A stretch of 64,000 nucleotides of DNA, taken from assembly GCA_020831485.1 (NCBI GenBank), contig JAFIGG010000135.1:26158-90157 (forward strand), given 5' to 3'. This DNA is from Opitutales bacterium. Lineage in GTDB: Bacteria; Verrucomicrobiota; Verrucomicrobiia; Opitutales; Oceanipulchritudinaceae. Position numbers and translations under genes: made by a program. The notes under the pieces were generated by a model. That model saw only the letters and a list, made by a program, of their open reading frames with translations. It was not told where the DNA came from and made no database searches. Numbering within the stretch: position 1 is the stretch's first letter; each line of letters begins with the position of its first letter. Positions 18,723-27,365 of the stretch are shown here, piece by piece.

Positions 18723-20264
18723 ATGAGTAAACTAAAAGGCCAAATAATCAGAGCTTCAGCTCTATTCTTCTCAGCAATAATCGCAAATGGTTCGGGAGAA
18801 TCATTCTCAAAAATTGAAAATTCAACTCTTGTAGCTTCAGATAAAAAATCTGATGCCGAACATGAACACTGGACTTACCTCAATTATTTCGGATGGGTCT
18901 TTACTCCATACATTTCAAAGCCTCATGACAACGGCCACTGGAATTTCTCAACGATACTAGGTTGGTTTTTCGAACATTCCGACTACTCTCCTTACATCTA
19001 TATTACCGATATCGACAGTTGGATAAAGCCTGTCTCTACCAATTGCACTTATGTGTGGTTTTTCGAATACACTACAAATTCTTTCAGAACACCCCAAGAT
19101 CTACCATCTAAACTTGAAGTAAATACCCACAGGATCCTCCAACAGGCCAAGACAATGATGCGAAACACCGCTGCATCTATACCACACACCAATCAGTTTC
19201 CAATTTACACAGTTGGCCCTAACTGGCATTTGGTTGGAAGTTGGAACTGGACTGCCGGATTCTGGCCCGGATGCCTCTGGCTGATGTATGATTTCAGCGG
19301 GGACGAATACTGGAGAGAAAGCGCAGAGGCATGGACCGAATCAATGACGAGCCAGAAAGACAATACAACCACTCACGACCTTGGATTCATGATGTACAAT
19401 AGTTTTGGACAAGGACTGAGACTGGGCGTCAATTCAGACGAATACTCCGCAGTACTGCACGAAGCTGCTGACTCGCTGTTCTCCCGCTTCAACACGGAAG
19501 TTGGTGCAATTAGGTCATGGTCGTGGGGTGACTGGGATGCAGGCAATCGATTTACGGTGATCGTTGACAACATGATGAATCTGGAACTCCTTTTCTGGAG
19601 CGCCAGGGAACGTGACGACCCTGAAATACAGAAAGCTGCTATTGAGCATGCTCGGACAACTATACGCGACTTTTGCAGGCCCGACGGCAGCACAGTGCAC
19701 GTTGTCGTTTACAACGAAAACAACGGAGAAATACTGGAAAAACTGACCCACCAAGGCTACAGTGACGATTCAACATGGGCTCGAGGCCAAGCCTGGGCAC
19801 TCTACGGATTCACAACGGTCTACAGAGAGAGCGGTCTCGATGAGTTTTTGTATCAAGCAAAAGCCAATGCAGACTATTACCTTGAGCACTTTCTCGATAA
19901 AGGGGTCCCATACTGGGATGTTGATGCACCCGTTCACGAAAATACCCCCCACGACACCAGCGCTGCGGCCATCGCCGCCTCCGGACTTCTGGAACTTGCC
20001 TCTCTGTGCAGGGCAGAATACCCGGGTGCAGCTAAGCGCTATAGCTTAGCTGCACATCATATTATTGAAGCGCTGATCAGCCCTCAATGGTTTGCAGCAA
20101 TACCAGATTCAAATGCTCTTCTTGCCGGAGGAACGTACAATCAACCGGCCAACCATTCCAACACAGGCCTGATCTGGGGTGATTACTATTTGCTTGAGGC
20201 ACTGCTGCGTTACCTAAAGCCGGATCGAATCCCAACTAGCCCAGTCCATGATTTACCCAACTGA
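18723..20264 (+). CDS. GH88 unsaturated uronyl hydrolase with N-terminal aromatic module
   Basis: Removes the unsaturated uronic acid left by polysaccharide lyases. The 513-residue protein has a signal peptide. Residues 48-118 form a short tryptophan/tyrosine-rich module similar to those at the ends of other secreted proteins here. Residues 130-505 are the GH88 alpha6/alpha6 barrel, with candidate catalytic aspartates D219 (HDLGFMMYNSFG) and D282 (VDNMMNLELLFW), and the signatures QGYSDDSTWARGQ and HDTSAAAIAASG. Its existence implies that a lyase works on the same substrate. It overlaps the next gene by 17 bases. Confidence 0.92.
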   Translation: MSKLKGQIIRASALFFSAIIANGSGESFSKIENSTLVASDKKSDAEHEHWTYLNYFGWVFTPYISKPHDNGHWNFSTILGWFFEHSDYSPYIYITDIDSWIKPVSTNCTYVWFFEYTTNSFRTPQDLPSKLEVNTHRILQQAKTMMRNTAASIPHTNQFPIYTVGPNWHLVGSWNWTAGFWPGCLWLMYDFSGDEYWRESAEAWTESMTSQKDNTTTHDLGFMMYNSFGQGLRLGVNSDEYSAVLHEAADSLFSRFNTEVGAIRSWSWGDWDAGNRFTVIVDNMMNLELLFWSARERDDPEIQKAAIEHARTTIRDFCRPDGSTVHVVVYNENNGEILEKLTHQGYSDDSTWARGQAWALYGFTTVYRESGLDEFLYQAKANADYYLEHFLDKGVPYWDVDAPVHENTPHDTSAAAIAASGLLELASLCRAEYPGAAKRYSLAAHHIIEALISPQWFAAIPDSNALLAGGTYNQPANHSNTGLIWGDYYLLEALLRYLKPDRIPTSPVHDLPN

Positions 20265-21720
20265 ATTTCGTACCCTCCAACTACTCCTGGCTGCACTGAC
20301 AATGAGCTTCAGCTCATTGTTTTCATTCATTCAACCTGAAGATCTGAAATTCTTCGAACAACCCAAGCAATCTTATTCAAACGTTGAATGGAGCCACGAT
20401 CACCAGCTAGTTACTGAAACATCACTTTTCCATCAGCAACAGTCACGCTCGCGCCCACCCTGGGGAGTATACACTTGGATCGAAGAAGTCGCCCCGGCAC
20501 TCGGGACCGTTGAACAACTAGGAATCCGTAACCTCCGGCTTGGTGGCCCATGGGATATTCCGGAAACCGCTGAAGTGATGGAATTTGCAGCGCGCAACGA
20601 CATCGAAATAACCTATACGATAGATCTCCGCTGCGAGAACGGCAAATTGTTGAGACGAGACAGCTTTGACAGTGATGCTCACATGATTTTGACCTATGTA
20701 GAGAACATCAAGCAATTCCTTTCGCAATACGGCAGCCAAGGCCTGTTCTTTAAAGATAAAGCTATGGACAGTCCCGTTCGAGCTCTTAAGATATGGAATG
20801 AGCCCAATTTCCACTATCTGATTCCTGCATCAGAAGACTCTGATGTGGACGAAGAACGAAGGCAAATACTCTACTCCTACCTGTTCCTTCTAGCCGCTTC
20901 AACCATACGGGAAGAGGACCCAAAGATGAAAATCGTTGCCTTCGGAACGGGCGGCTCTGGCGCGGGCGATAGGCGCTTCATTGCTGGCGTCCATTTGAAG
21001 TTAAGCGGTCTACCTGAATTTTATGATGTCGTCTCAACGCACCCTTACACCGAGGGAGCGCCACCCGAGGCAACTGTTCACCGAGAATGGGGGAAATACA
21101 CACAAACAGAGGGCTTGCAGTGGATCCAACGGATTTTATCGGTAAATTCTCACCCGAATACCCCGATTTGGTGGACAGAGTTAGGATGGGAGATACCCAA
21201 TGCCAAGGGTGGCCTTCATCCTGACCCGGTAAACCGTATCAGGGAACTCGTTTCACCCGAAATTCAAGCGGCCTACGTGGCAAGGGCTTGTCTCTGGGCT
21301 CTAAGAAATGGAGTGCAAAGACTATACTTTATGCACCTTTTCGACTCAGATGGATTTAACGGAGGTTTCCTCGTTCGCGGATCCCTTGATTGGCGCCTCA
21401 GCGCACGTGCAATTCACAACCTTAACCGACTTCTTCCGGCACCTAAGGTTTTAGAGTCCATTGAAGATGGAGATAGACACAGCTATATTCTCAAACTGGA
21501 TAGTAGCTCAAATAAAGAAGAGAAGGAAATAGTTTATGCAATCTGGACAGTAGCTGGAACGGCGGAAATACAAATACATACACCTTTTGACTCAGCATTG
21601 GTTATCGACATGGTTGGAAATCGAAAGCCAATCAAAACAGAGCAAGGTAAAATTACTGTAACCGCTGGGACCTACCCTCTATTTCTGAAATCAAATGAAC
21701 GCCAGAAGACCACAGAATAA
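20248..21720 (+). CDS. Secreted clan-A TIM-barrel glycoside hydrolase
   Basis: A 490-residue retaining-type glycosidase. The signal peptide covers about the first 27 residues. The acid/base is probably E185 in IWNEPNFHY after beta-4, and the nucleophile E311 in IWWTELGWE after beta-7. The last 70 residues form a beta-sandwich. The layout resembles GH39/GH5-like families (beta-xylosidase or similar), but I cannot assign the family. The start overlaps the GH88 gene, so the two are translationally linked and probably act on the same oligosaccharides. Confidence 0.75.
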   Translation: MIYPTEFRTLQLLLAALTMSFSSLFSFIQPEDLKFFEQPKQSYSNVEWSHDHQLVTETSLFHQQQSRSRPPWGVYTWIEEVAPALGTVEQLGIRNLRLGGPWDIPETAEVMEFAARNDIEITYTIDLRCENGKLLRRDSFDSDAHMILTYVENIKQFLSQYGSQGLFFKDKAMDSPVRALKIWNEPNFHYLIPASEDSDVDEERRQILYSYLFLLAASTIREEDPKMKIVAFGTGGSGAGDRRFIAGVHLKLSGLPEFYDVVSTHPYTEGAPPEATVHREWGKYTQTEGLQWIQRILSVNSHPNTPIWWTELGWEIPNAKGGLHPDPVNRIRELVSPEIQAAYVARACLWALRNGVQRLYFMHLFDSDGFNGGFLVRGSLDWRLSARAIHNLNRLLPAPKVLESIEDGDRHSYILKLDSSSNKEEKEIVYAIWTVAGTAEIQIHTPFDSALVIDMVGNRKPIKTEQGKITVTAGTYPLFLKSNERQKTTE

Positions 21721-21721
21721 A

Positions 21722-22468
21722 CTACACTCTTTCTATTTGAGGCAACAAATGAGTATTTTCAATTTTTACGTTAGAATCTGTTATAATGGCGGATATTCGG
21801 CGCCAATTCAAGGTTTGCATTAAGGAAACCTGTCCCCACTTGCCGGCATCGACCAACAGATAAATCTTTTCGCACGAATTCGCCATCATCCGCTTTACTT
21901 CAATTTCCAATGGATTCGGATCTGTGACACCGGCCTTAACATCAACTCCGGTAGCGCTCATGAAAAACTTTGATGCACGCCGTTTTCGAAAAAAAGACAA
22001 AGCCTCCTTACCAACAGAAGTCGAAGATTCCGGGCGTAAGAGACCACCACTCAAATGAACAAGAGGCCTCGCCGGATGCCTGAGCAACGCATCCGCAATT
22101 GGCAGACTGTTGGTCATTACCGTCAAATTCGGCGGCAGCGATTCTTTTGTCAGCGCCCCGGTCGTCGTTCCTCCATCCAGAATTATAATATCACCTTCAC
22201 TGATCATATTACGCACGGTCCAAGAAGCAATTCTCTGCTTGCTCGCAAGTGAGTTCACAGCTTTGTCAACGTAAGATTTCTCCAGGACTGACTGAGAGTC
22301 AATAGCGCCGCCCCTGATCCGCTTGAGAAAACCTTGCTCTTCGAGAAACTTAAGGTCCCTCCAAACCGTCATCGCAGTTACACCAAAGCAACGCTCCAAC
22401 TCACTGGTACTCAAAATCGTCTCAACTCGAAGCCGTTCCAGAATACGTCGCTGCCGATCTTCGACCAA
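21722..22468 (-). CDS. DeoR-family transcriptional repressor
   Basis: A 248-residue regulator with an N-terminal DeoR winged helix (RQRRILERLR then TVWRDLKFLEEQGFL) and a C-terminal sugar-phosphate sensing domain (ILDGGTTTG, MTNSLPIADAL). There is no ATG at the N-terminus; TTG at 22468 gives the family-typical start. It is divergent from the kinase-isomerase operon over an 83-base gap, so it very likely represses that operon and responds to a hexose or hexosamine phosphate. Its 3' end lies one base from the TIM-barrel glycosidase stop. Confidence 0.9.
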   Translation of the reverse strand: MVEDRQRRILERLRVETILSTSELERCFGVTAMTVWRDLKFLEEQGFLKRIRGGAIDSQSVLEKSYVDKAVNSLASKQRIASWTVRNMISEGDIIILDGGTTTGALTKESLPPNLTVMTNSLPIADALLRHPARPLVHLSGGLLRPESSTSVGKEALSFFRKRRASKFFMSATGVDVKAGVTDPNPLEIEVKRMMANSCEKIYLLVDAGKWGQVSLMQTLNWRRISAIITDSNVKIENTHLLPQIERV

Positions 22469-22551
22469 TAACCGTCTGTTAACTTTTTCTATTTGTGTTA
22501 TAAATGTTACTTTACCTCGACTTGGAGCGCCAGTTCAAGAATTTTGTGAGT

Positions 22552-23526
22552 ATGGACTATTTCCTTGGAGTAGATGGAGGCGGGAGCAATACACGCTTCG
22601 TTTTAACCGACGCAAGGGCAGAACCCGTATGGATCAAACACTTCGGCCCCAGCAACATTCAGGAGGTCTGCACCGATGAGGTCAAATCGACCTTCAATGC
22701 CGCTTTGAACGAAATTGCCTGTGCAGCCACGTGTGGCTCCATCAAGAGCGCCTTCCTGGGAATAGCCGGGGTGACGAGCAAACTGGACAGACAGTTTCTG
22801 TTGAATTTGGTTATCAACCATCCAACCCTGAGAGCGAGCACAATTGAAATCGATCACGATGTTAGAATAGCTTTGGCGGGAGGGCTCAAGGGCAGACCTG
22901 GAATCGCGCTCATCTCAGGAACAGGGTCCTCCTGCTACGGCAGAAACGCCAGCAATAAACCCTACCGCTGCGGCGGATGGGGCAGCTTGGCTGACGACAT
23001 CGGAAGCGGCGGATGGATCGGAATTCGGGCTCTTCAAAAAGCAGTTAGACAAGCCGACGGAAGAGATGCAGAGACATCGATCCTCGGTCTTGTTAAAAAG
23101 TTTTTACAGCTGAACTGTATGGACGATTTTCTGAATCGGGTTCATAGACAGGGGCTGAGCAGGCCACAAAGGGCGCGTCTTGCACCAATGGTGGTCGAGG
23201 CTGCAAGCGATGGAGACCCGGCAGCAATATCCATAATTCAGGAAGCTGTTCGTGGTCTGGCGGAATTGGTGCACACTTGCGGCAACAAACTGGAGATGGA
23301 CGCGCCGGAAGTTGTTCTGGTGGGAGGCCTGACAAAAGCACCTTATTTCTCCACAGCGCTCAAAGAGGCAATAGTCAGGAGCTGCCCCAGCTGCGTGTTC
23401 ACTGAGAATGAGCTAAGCCCCTCCGCTGGGTCAGTCCTTCTGGCACTAGAAAATGCCGACGTTGCATTCAATAAAACCATTTGGAAACACCTACAGCAAA
23501 TAGACCAATCGAAAGCATCATTATGA
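22552..23526 (+). CDS. BadF/BadG-type sugar kinase, N-acetylglucosamine kinase-like
   Basis: ASKHA-fold ATP-dependent kinase of 324 residues, similar to N-acetylglucosamine/glucosamine kinases. The phosphate-1 loop is DGGGSNTR at 8-15, phosphate-2 is ISGTGSSCYG, and the adenosine motif is VLVGGLTKAPY. The ATG at 22552 was chosen because the domain starts there; an upstream in-frame ATG adds 16 residues. It is first in an operon with three sugar-phosphate isomerase-like genes and probably phosphorylates an imported hexose or amino sugar. The stop overlaps the next start as ATGA. Confidence 0.87.
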   Translation: MDYFLGVDGGGSNTRFVLTDARAEPVWIKHFGPSNIQEVCTDEVKSTFNAALNEIACAATCGSIKSAFLGIAGVTSKLDRQFLLNLVINHPTLRASTIEIDHDVRIALAGGLKGRPGIALISGTGSSCYGRNASNKPYRCGGWGSLADDIGSGGWIGIRALQKAVRQADGRDAETSILGLVKKFLQLNCMDDFLNRVHRQGLSRPQRARLAPMVVEAASDGDPAAISIIQEAVRGLAELVHTCGNKLEMDAPEVVLVGGLTKAPYFSTALKEAIVRSCPSCVFTENELSPSAGSVLLALENADVAFNKTIWKHLQQIDQSKASL

Positions 23527-24086
23527 CACATCCAACAGACCTAATATCCGTCAGCTACGACGAATTAACTGCAAACCTTTCAAAGGGTAAGATTGTTGAA
23601 AGACGCCTCAGCGAAATAAGAGATTCTTTTCTCAATCCAGATTTAATTGATAAGATGCCCACAGACGAAGACCCGATTGTCTATAGAGTAACCGCAGTTG
23701 AACCTTCTAATGGCACAGGAGATTTACACTACGGGCTGGGAATTATCTATCCGGGAAAAGTGGGCCCTGAATACTTTCTAACAAAGGGGCATCTACACCA
23801 AGCAAGGGAAACTGCAGAAGTCTATATAGGTCTCTCCGGTGAGGGATACATGCTACTGGAAAACGAGAAAACCCTTGAGACACGAATGGAGCCTCTAGGA
23901 AAAGGACAAATTGTCTACGTCCCTGGACACACGGCTCACAGAACAGTGAACACAGGCGACAAACCTCTAACTTACTTTGGCGTCTACCCTGCTAACGCAG
24001 GCCATGATTATGGTGCAATTGGAAAACGAAACTTTCTCAAAGTCATCGTAGAAGAAAATGGTAAGCCAACCCTGAAAGATCGCTAA
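23523..24086 (+). CDS. Cupin-type glucose-6-phosphate isomerase
   Basis: A 187-residue cupin related to the archaeal-type phosphoglucose isomerase (PF06560), which interconverts glucose-6-P and fructose-6-P with a bound metal. The metal site is visible as TKGHLHQARETAE (H90, H92, E99) and VPGHTAHR (H136 is the probable fourth ligand). It is translationally coupled to the kinase by ATGA. A bacterium would normally use the large Pgi enzyme, so a dedicated cupin isomerase here points to a special-purpose pathway. Confidence 0.88.
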   Translation: MTHPTDLISVSYDELTANLSKGKIVERRLSEIRDSFLNPDLIDKMPTDEDPIVYRVTAVEPSNGTGDLHYGLGIIYPGKVGPEYFLTKGHLHQARETAEVYIGLSGEGYMLLENEKTLETRMEPLGKGQIVYVPGHTAHRTVNTGDKPLTYFGVYPANAGHDYGAIGKRNFLKVIVEENGKPTLKDR

Positions 24087-24104
24087 CACAAATACCCTTT
24101 AAAA

Positions 24105-24500
24105 ATGGAAAACTACGTAACTAAATCCATACCCGATACCAAACCCGAGGTCCCTTTCATTGAAAGACCCTGGGGTTCGTTCAAGCAATTTGCATTCAAC
24201 GAGGACTGCACGGTAAGCTTAATGGAAGTTAAGCCTGGCATGCAATTATCGCTGCAATCCCACACTGGAAGAGCCGAACTGTGGATAGTTCTGGACCAAG
24301 GAGCCAAAGTGCAAGTTGGAGAAAATGCTAGAATCTGTGATCAAGGAGAGGAAATTTGGATCAAAGCCAATGAAAAGCATCGCCTTAGTTGCGTCGGAGA
24401 AAAACCATGTCGTGTACTGGAAGTTGCGTTTGGAAACTGGCAGCAGCAAGACATCACGCGCTACGAGGACGACTTCTCCCGCCCAGAAAGCGGAGACTAA
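24105..24500 (+). CDS. Cupin-type mannose-6-phosphate isomerase-like protein
   Basis: A single 131-residue cupin like the C-terminal isomerase domain of type II PMI/GMP enzymes. Motifs are RPWGSFKQF at the start, LSLQSHTGRAELWIVL with a histidine and glutamate in metal-binding positions, and WIKANEKHRL. Expected reaction: mannose-6-P to fructose-6-P. It lies 18 bases after the cupin PGI. Stand-alone versions may also act on other aldose phosphates, so substrate identity is uncertain. Confidence 0.82.
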   Translation: MENYVTKSIPDTKPEVPFIERPWGSFKQFAFNEDCTVSLMEVKPGMQLSLQSHTGRAELWIVLDQGAKVQVGENARICDQGEEIWIKANEKHRLSCVGEKPCRVLEVAFGNWQQQDITRYEDDFSRPESGD

Positions 24501-24533
24501 CTTTCGATTAATTCCAAACAACTGGATCTATAA

Positions 24534-26327
24534 ATGAAATATCTTGAACGCTTGGGCCTGAACGCCCCAAATTACGATCGTCATCCTCATGTTGAAGTAA
24601 AAGGACACGACAATTCTTGCTGGGCAGGATGGCAATCGATTACAAACGAGCTCAAAAGCTCAGCGCTCCAAAAAGGTGAGAATAAATGCGTTATTGCGAT
24701 TGAATGTTATCCCGGAGTCTTCGATGACGAGATTCTATCTGCAATCAGTTCGGGCATTCCCGATGCGCAAATCTTCAGGACCACTGAAGCACTCAAGAGT
24801 CCTGCAGAGATAAACAAGCTGGTGGAGCCGGACCTTGGTGGCGACGATCCCGTTTTCGGGAAGCTGACCCGTCTCGAACTAGATCACTTCCTGGATACGG
24901 ACAAGAAAGCAACGCTGGAGAAAGCGATTCTTGAGTCAAGCGCAGCCACGGTCATTGTTTATGGCACAGCGGCCCTCCTCTGCACTGAGGCCGACATTGT
25001 TGTCTACGCCGATATGGCAAGGTGGGAAGCCCAGCTTCGGCAACGGGCAAATCGCGTCAGCAACCTCGGGGTGAATAATTCTGAGCAGGCAGCCAATCTC
25101 AAATACAAACGCAGTTTCTATATCGACTGGCGGGTCTGCGATAGGCTCAAACAGAAAACCTTTGAGCGCTGGGATTACCTTCTCGACACTTGCAAGGAAA
25201 ATTCTCCCAAGATGATTACTGGCGATGCGTTCAGAGACGGAATAAACCAAACACTTGAAAGGCCTTTCAGAGTTGTGCCATTTTTTGACCCGGGAGTCTG
25301 GGGAGGCCAATGGATGAAGGAAGTCTGCAAACTGCCCGAGGACAAGTCCAACTATGCATGGTGCTTCGATTGTGTTCCGGAAGAGAACAGCCTACTCTTG
25401 AAATTTGGCGAAACAACCATTGAGGTTCCGTCGATCAATGCAGTTCTTTACTGTCCAGAAAAGCTACTTGGCGAACCCGTCTACGGTCTCACTGGTGCCT
25501 ATTTCCCAATTCGCTTTGACCTGCTCGATACAATGCAGGGCCAGAATCTCAGCTTCCAGGTCCATCCCATGTTGGATTATGCCCGACAGGAATTTGGGCT
25601 GAACCTGACCCAGGATGAAAGCTACTATATTCTGGATGCGGAACCTGAGGCTGAAGTATACCTTGGGTTGGTGGAGGATGTGGATGCACAAGGTATGCTG
25701 CGGGACCTGAAAGTTGCAAGCGAGGATCCATCCAGACCCTTCCCGGATGAGAAATACGTTCAGCGCTTCCCTGTTAAACGCCATGACCATTTTCTGATCC
25801 CAGCAGGCACATGCCACTGCAGCGGAACGGACACGCTGGTTTTGGAGATCAGCCACACTCCCTATGTCTTTACATTCAAGCTGTGGGATTGGGATCGGGT
25901 TGACCTCAACGGGTTGCCTCGCCCTATAAACCTGGAACGGGGCGAAAAAAACATCCAATGGGAACGAACTCGTAGCTGGGTGGAACCACGCCTGGTGAAT
26001 CAGTTCGAAAAGTTATCATCTGGCGAAGGTTGGCAAGAAGAGAAGACAGGACTGTATAAATCACAGCTGATCGAAACCCGTCGACACTGGTTTGAGAAAC
26101 CCGTCGCTCACGATACTAAGGGAGAAAGCGTTCATGTTCTAAATCTGGTCGCCGGACAGGAAGCCACCGTTGAAAGCCCAACGGGTAGATTCGAACCGTT
26201 TGTTGTTCATTTTGCCGAGACCTTCATTGTCCCAGCAAGTGTTGGTCCCTATATTATTCGTCCCTCAGGACCATCAGAGGGTCAGCAATGTGCCACGATC
26301 AAGGCATTCATTCGTGTGAACGCATGA
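24534..26327 (+). CDS. Class I mannose-6-phosphate isomerase-like protein with N-terminal extra domain
   Basis: A 597-residue protein. The C-terminal 330 residues are a type I phosphomannose isomerase-like double cupin (FQVHP, AGTCHCSG, EISHTPYVF). The N-terminal 240 residues form another domain with a nucleoside-kinase-like layout but no intact P-loop (IECYPGVFDDE at the expected place). Similar long forms occur in Bacteroidetes and Planctomycetes as class I PMI. It is the fourth gene of the operon and the third isomerase-like product in a row. It ends just before a strong terminator. Confidence 0.78.
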   Translation: MKYLERLGLNAPNYDRHPHVEVKGHDNSCWAGWQSITNELKSSALQKGENKCVIAIECYPGVFDDEILSAISSGIPDAQIFRTTEALKSPAEINKLVEPDLGGDDPVFGKLTRLELDHFLDTDKKATLEKAILESSAATVIVYGTAALLCTEADIVVYADMARWEAQLRQRANRVSNLGVNNSEQAANLKYKRSFYIDWRVCDRLKQKTFERWDYLLDTCKENSPKMITGDAFRDGINQTLERPFRVVPFFDPGVWGGQWMKEVCKLPEDKSNYAWCFDCVPEENSLLLKFGETTIEVPSINAVLYCPEKLLGEPVYGLTGAYFPIRFDLLDTMQGQNLSFQVHPMLDYARQEFGLNLTQDESYYILDAEPEAEVYLGLVEDVDAQGMLRDLKVASEDPSRPFPDEKYVQRFPVKRHDHFLIPAGTCHCSGTDTLVLEISHTPYVFTFKLWDWDRVDLNGLPRPINLERGEKNIQWERTRSWVEPRLVNQFEKLSSGEGWQEEKTGLYKSQLIETRRHWFEKPVAHDTKGESVHVLNLVAGQEATVESPTGRFEPFVVHFAETFIVPASVGPYIIRPSGPSEGQQCATIKAFIRVNA

Positions 26328-26362
26328 CTCTTTGCCTGTTCAGGATTCTTGTCCTTAGTATG

Positions 26363-26401
26363 AAGCACGGGCCTATTGCCTCCCTTTAGGCCCGTGCTTT
26401 T
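26363..26401 (+). terminator. Strong rho-independent terminator of the kinase-isomerase operon
   Basis: Perfect 13-bp inverted repeat (AAGCACGGGCCTA and its complement) with an 11-base loop, followed by TTTT on the plus strand. It lies 35 bases after the operon stop. The convergent AraC gene ends inside it: the AraC stop TAG is part of the left stem arm. Confidence 0.88.
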
Positions 26402-27365
26402 CCCTGAAAGCAAGCGGAGCCAATCCACACAGTTCCTTAAACTGCCTGGAAAAATAGAAAGGACTGGAGTAGCCCAGCTTTGCAGCGATTTCTTTGACCG
26501 AGAGGTTAGACTCAAGCAACAGTTGTCTGGCTTTGGCTACGCGGGCCTTTATCAAGAAAGTTTGAATTCCACAACCCATCACTTTTCGAAAAATCCGCCC
26601 AAGATGATCACAGCTGTATCCACGGGATTCAGCAAGCTCAGCTATTGTCACTCCTGTTCCGCTGCAACGCTCTTGTATTTCCGCGACCATCTCATCCACT
26701 AATCGCCTGTGAAATTTCTGAAGCCCAAGGTCTTGGATGAAATCGTTCTTGGAGGCCAGGTGAAGATACTCCCCGACCAAACTGACAAAAAGAGAATGCG
26801 CCAGCTTCGTGACCTCGCAACCGGTTCGCCGTGGAACAGTCAGATGCATAGTCTGGGGAAGAAACAGGTCTTTCCTGACACAGTCCGACTCCCGAACGAA
26901 TTGCGGGCATGGAAGTCTTTGTGAATCCGGAGGTTCGCCGCCAAGAACAACTCTATCGTGATAGACTTCCCAGTATAGTTCGACAATGCGTCGGCTCAGA
27001 CTCTCAATAAAACTTGGATCGGTCACATCCAGTATGCAGTTATTCTGAGCAACTTCAGGGAAACCGCATCGAGAGTCTGCTGTGAAATGAAAGAAATTTA
27101 CGCCTACAGGGTGTTCGGGGTTTTGCCTGAATTCACAAAAGACTTCAGCAGGAAACCAGACCAGATTACCAGATCGTATCGAAGTCCACTTTCCTCTATC
27201 AATCCTAACGCTGCCTTCACCATGGAACAGATACCAAATCTCTTCATAGCTTTTACGAAGGCCGGTTTCCCAGGGATATTCAGAGGATATTCCTTTTACA
27301 TACTGTTTTCGGCCAACGCGAAAGAGCTTAGAAGAATCTATTGATATGCTGCGATCCAAATTCAA
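26373..27365 (-). CDS. AraC-family transcriptional regulator
   Basis: A 330-residue regulator with an N-terminal cupin-like sensor (YLFHGEGSVRIDRGKW) and a C-terminal AraC DNA-binding domain ending in KLGYSSPFYFSRQFKEL. The only plausible start is TTG at 27365, directly after the GH3 stop, so it is the last gene of the leftward desaturase-symporter-GH3 operon and probably controls it in response to the imported sugar. The stop codon lies in the stem of the terminator of the opposing operon. Confidence 0.9.
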   Translation of the reverse strand: MNLDRSISIDSSKLFRVGRKQYVKGISSEYPWETGLRKSYEEIWYLFHGEGSVRIDRGKWTSIRSGNLVWFPAEVFCEFRQNPEHPVGVNFFHFTADSRCGFPEVAQNNCILDVTDPSFIESLSRRIVELYWEVYHDRVVLGGEPPDSQRLPCPQFVRESDCVRKDLFLPQTMHLTVPRRTGCEVTKLAHSLFVSLVGEYLHLASKNDFIQDLGLQKFHRRLVDEMVAEIQERCSGTGVTIAELAESRGYSCDHLGRIFRKVMGCGIQTFLIKARVAKARQLLLESNLSVKEIAAKLGYSSPFYFSRQFKELCGLAPLAFREKHGPKGRQ

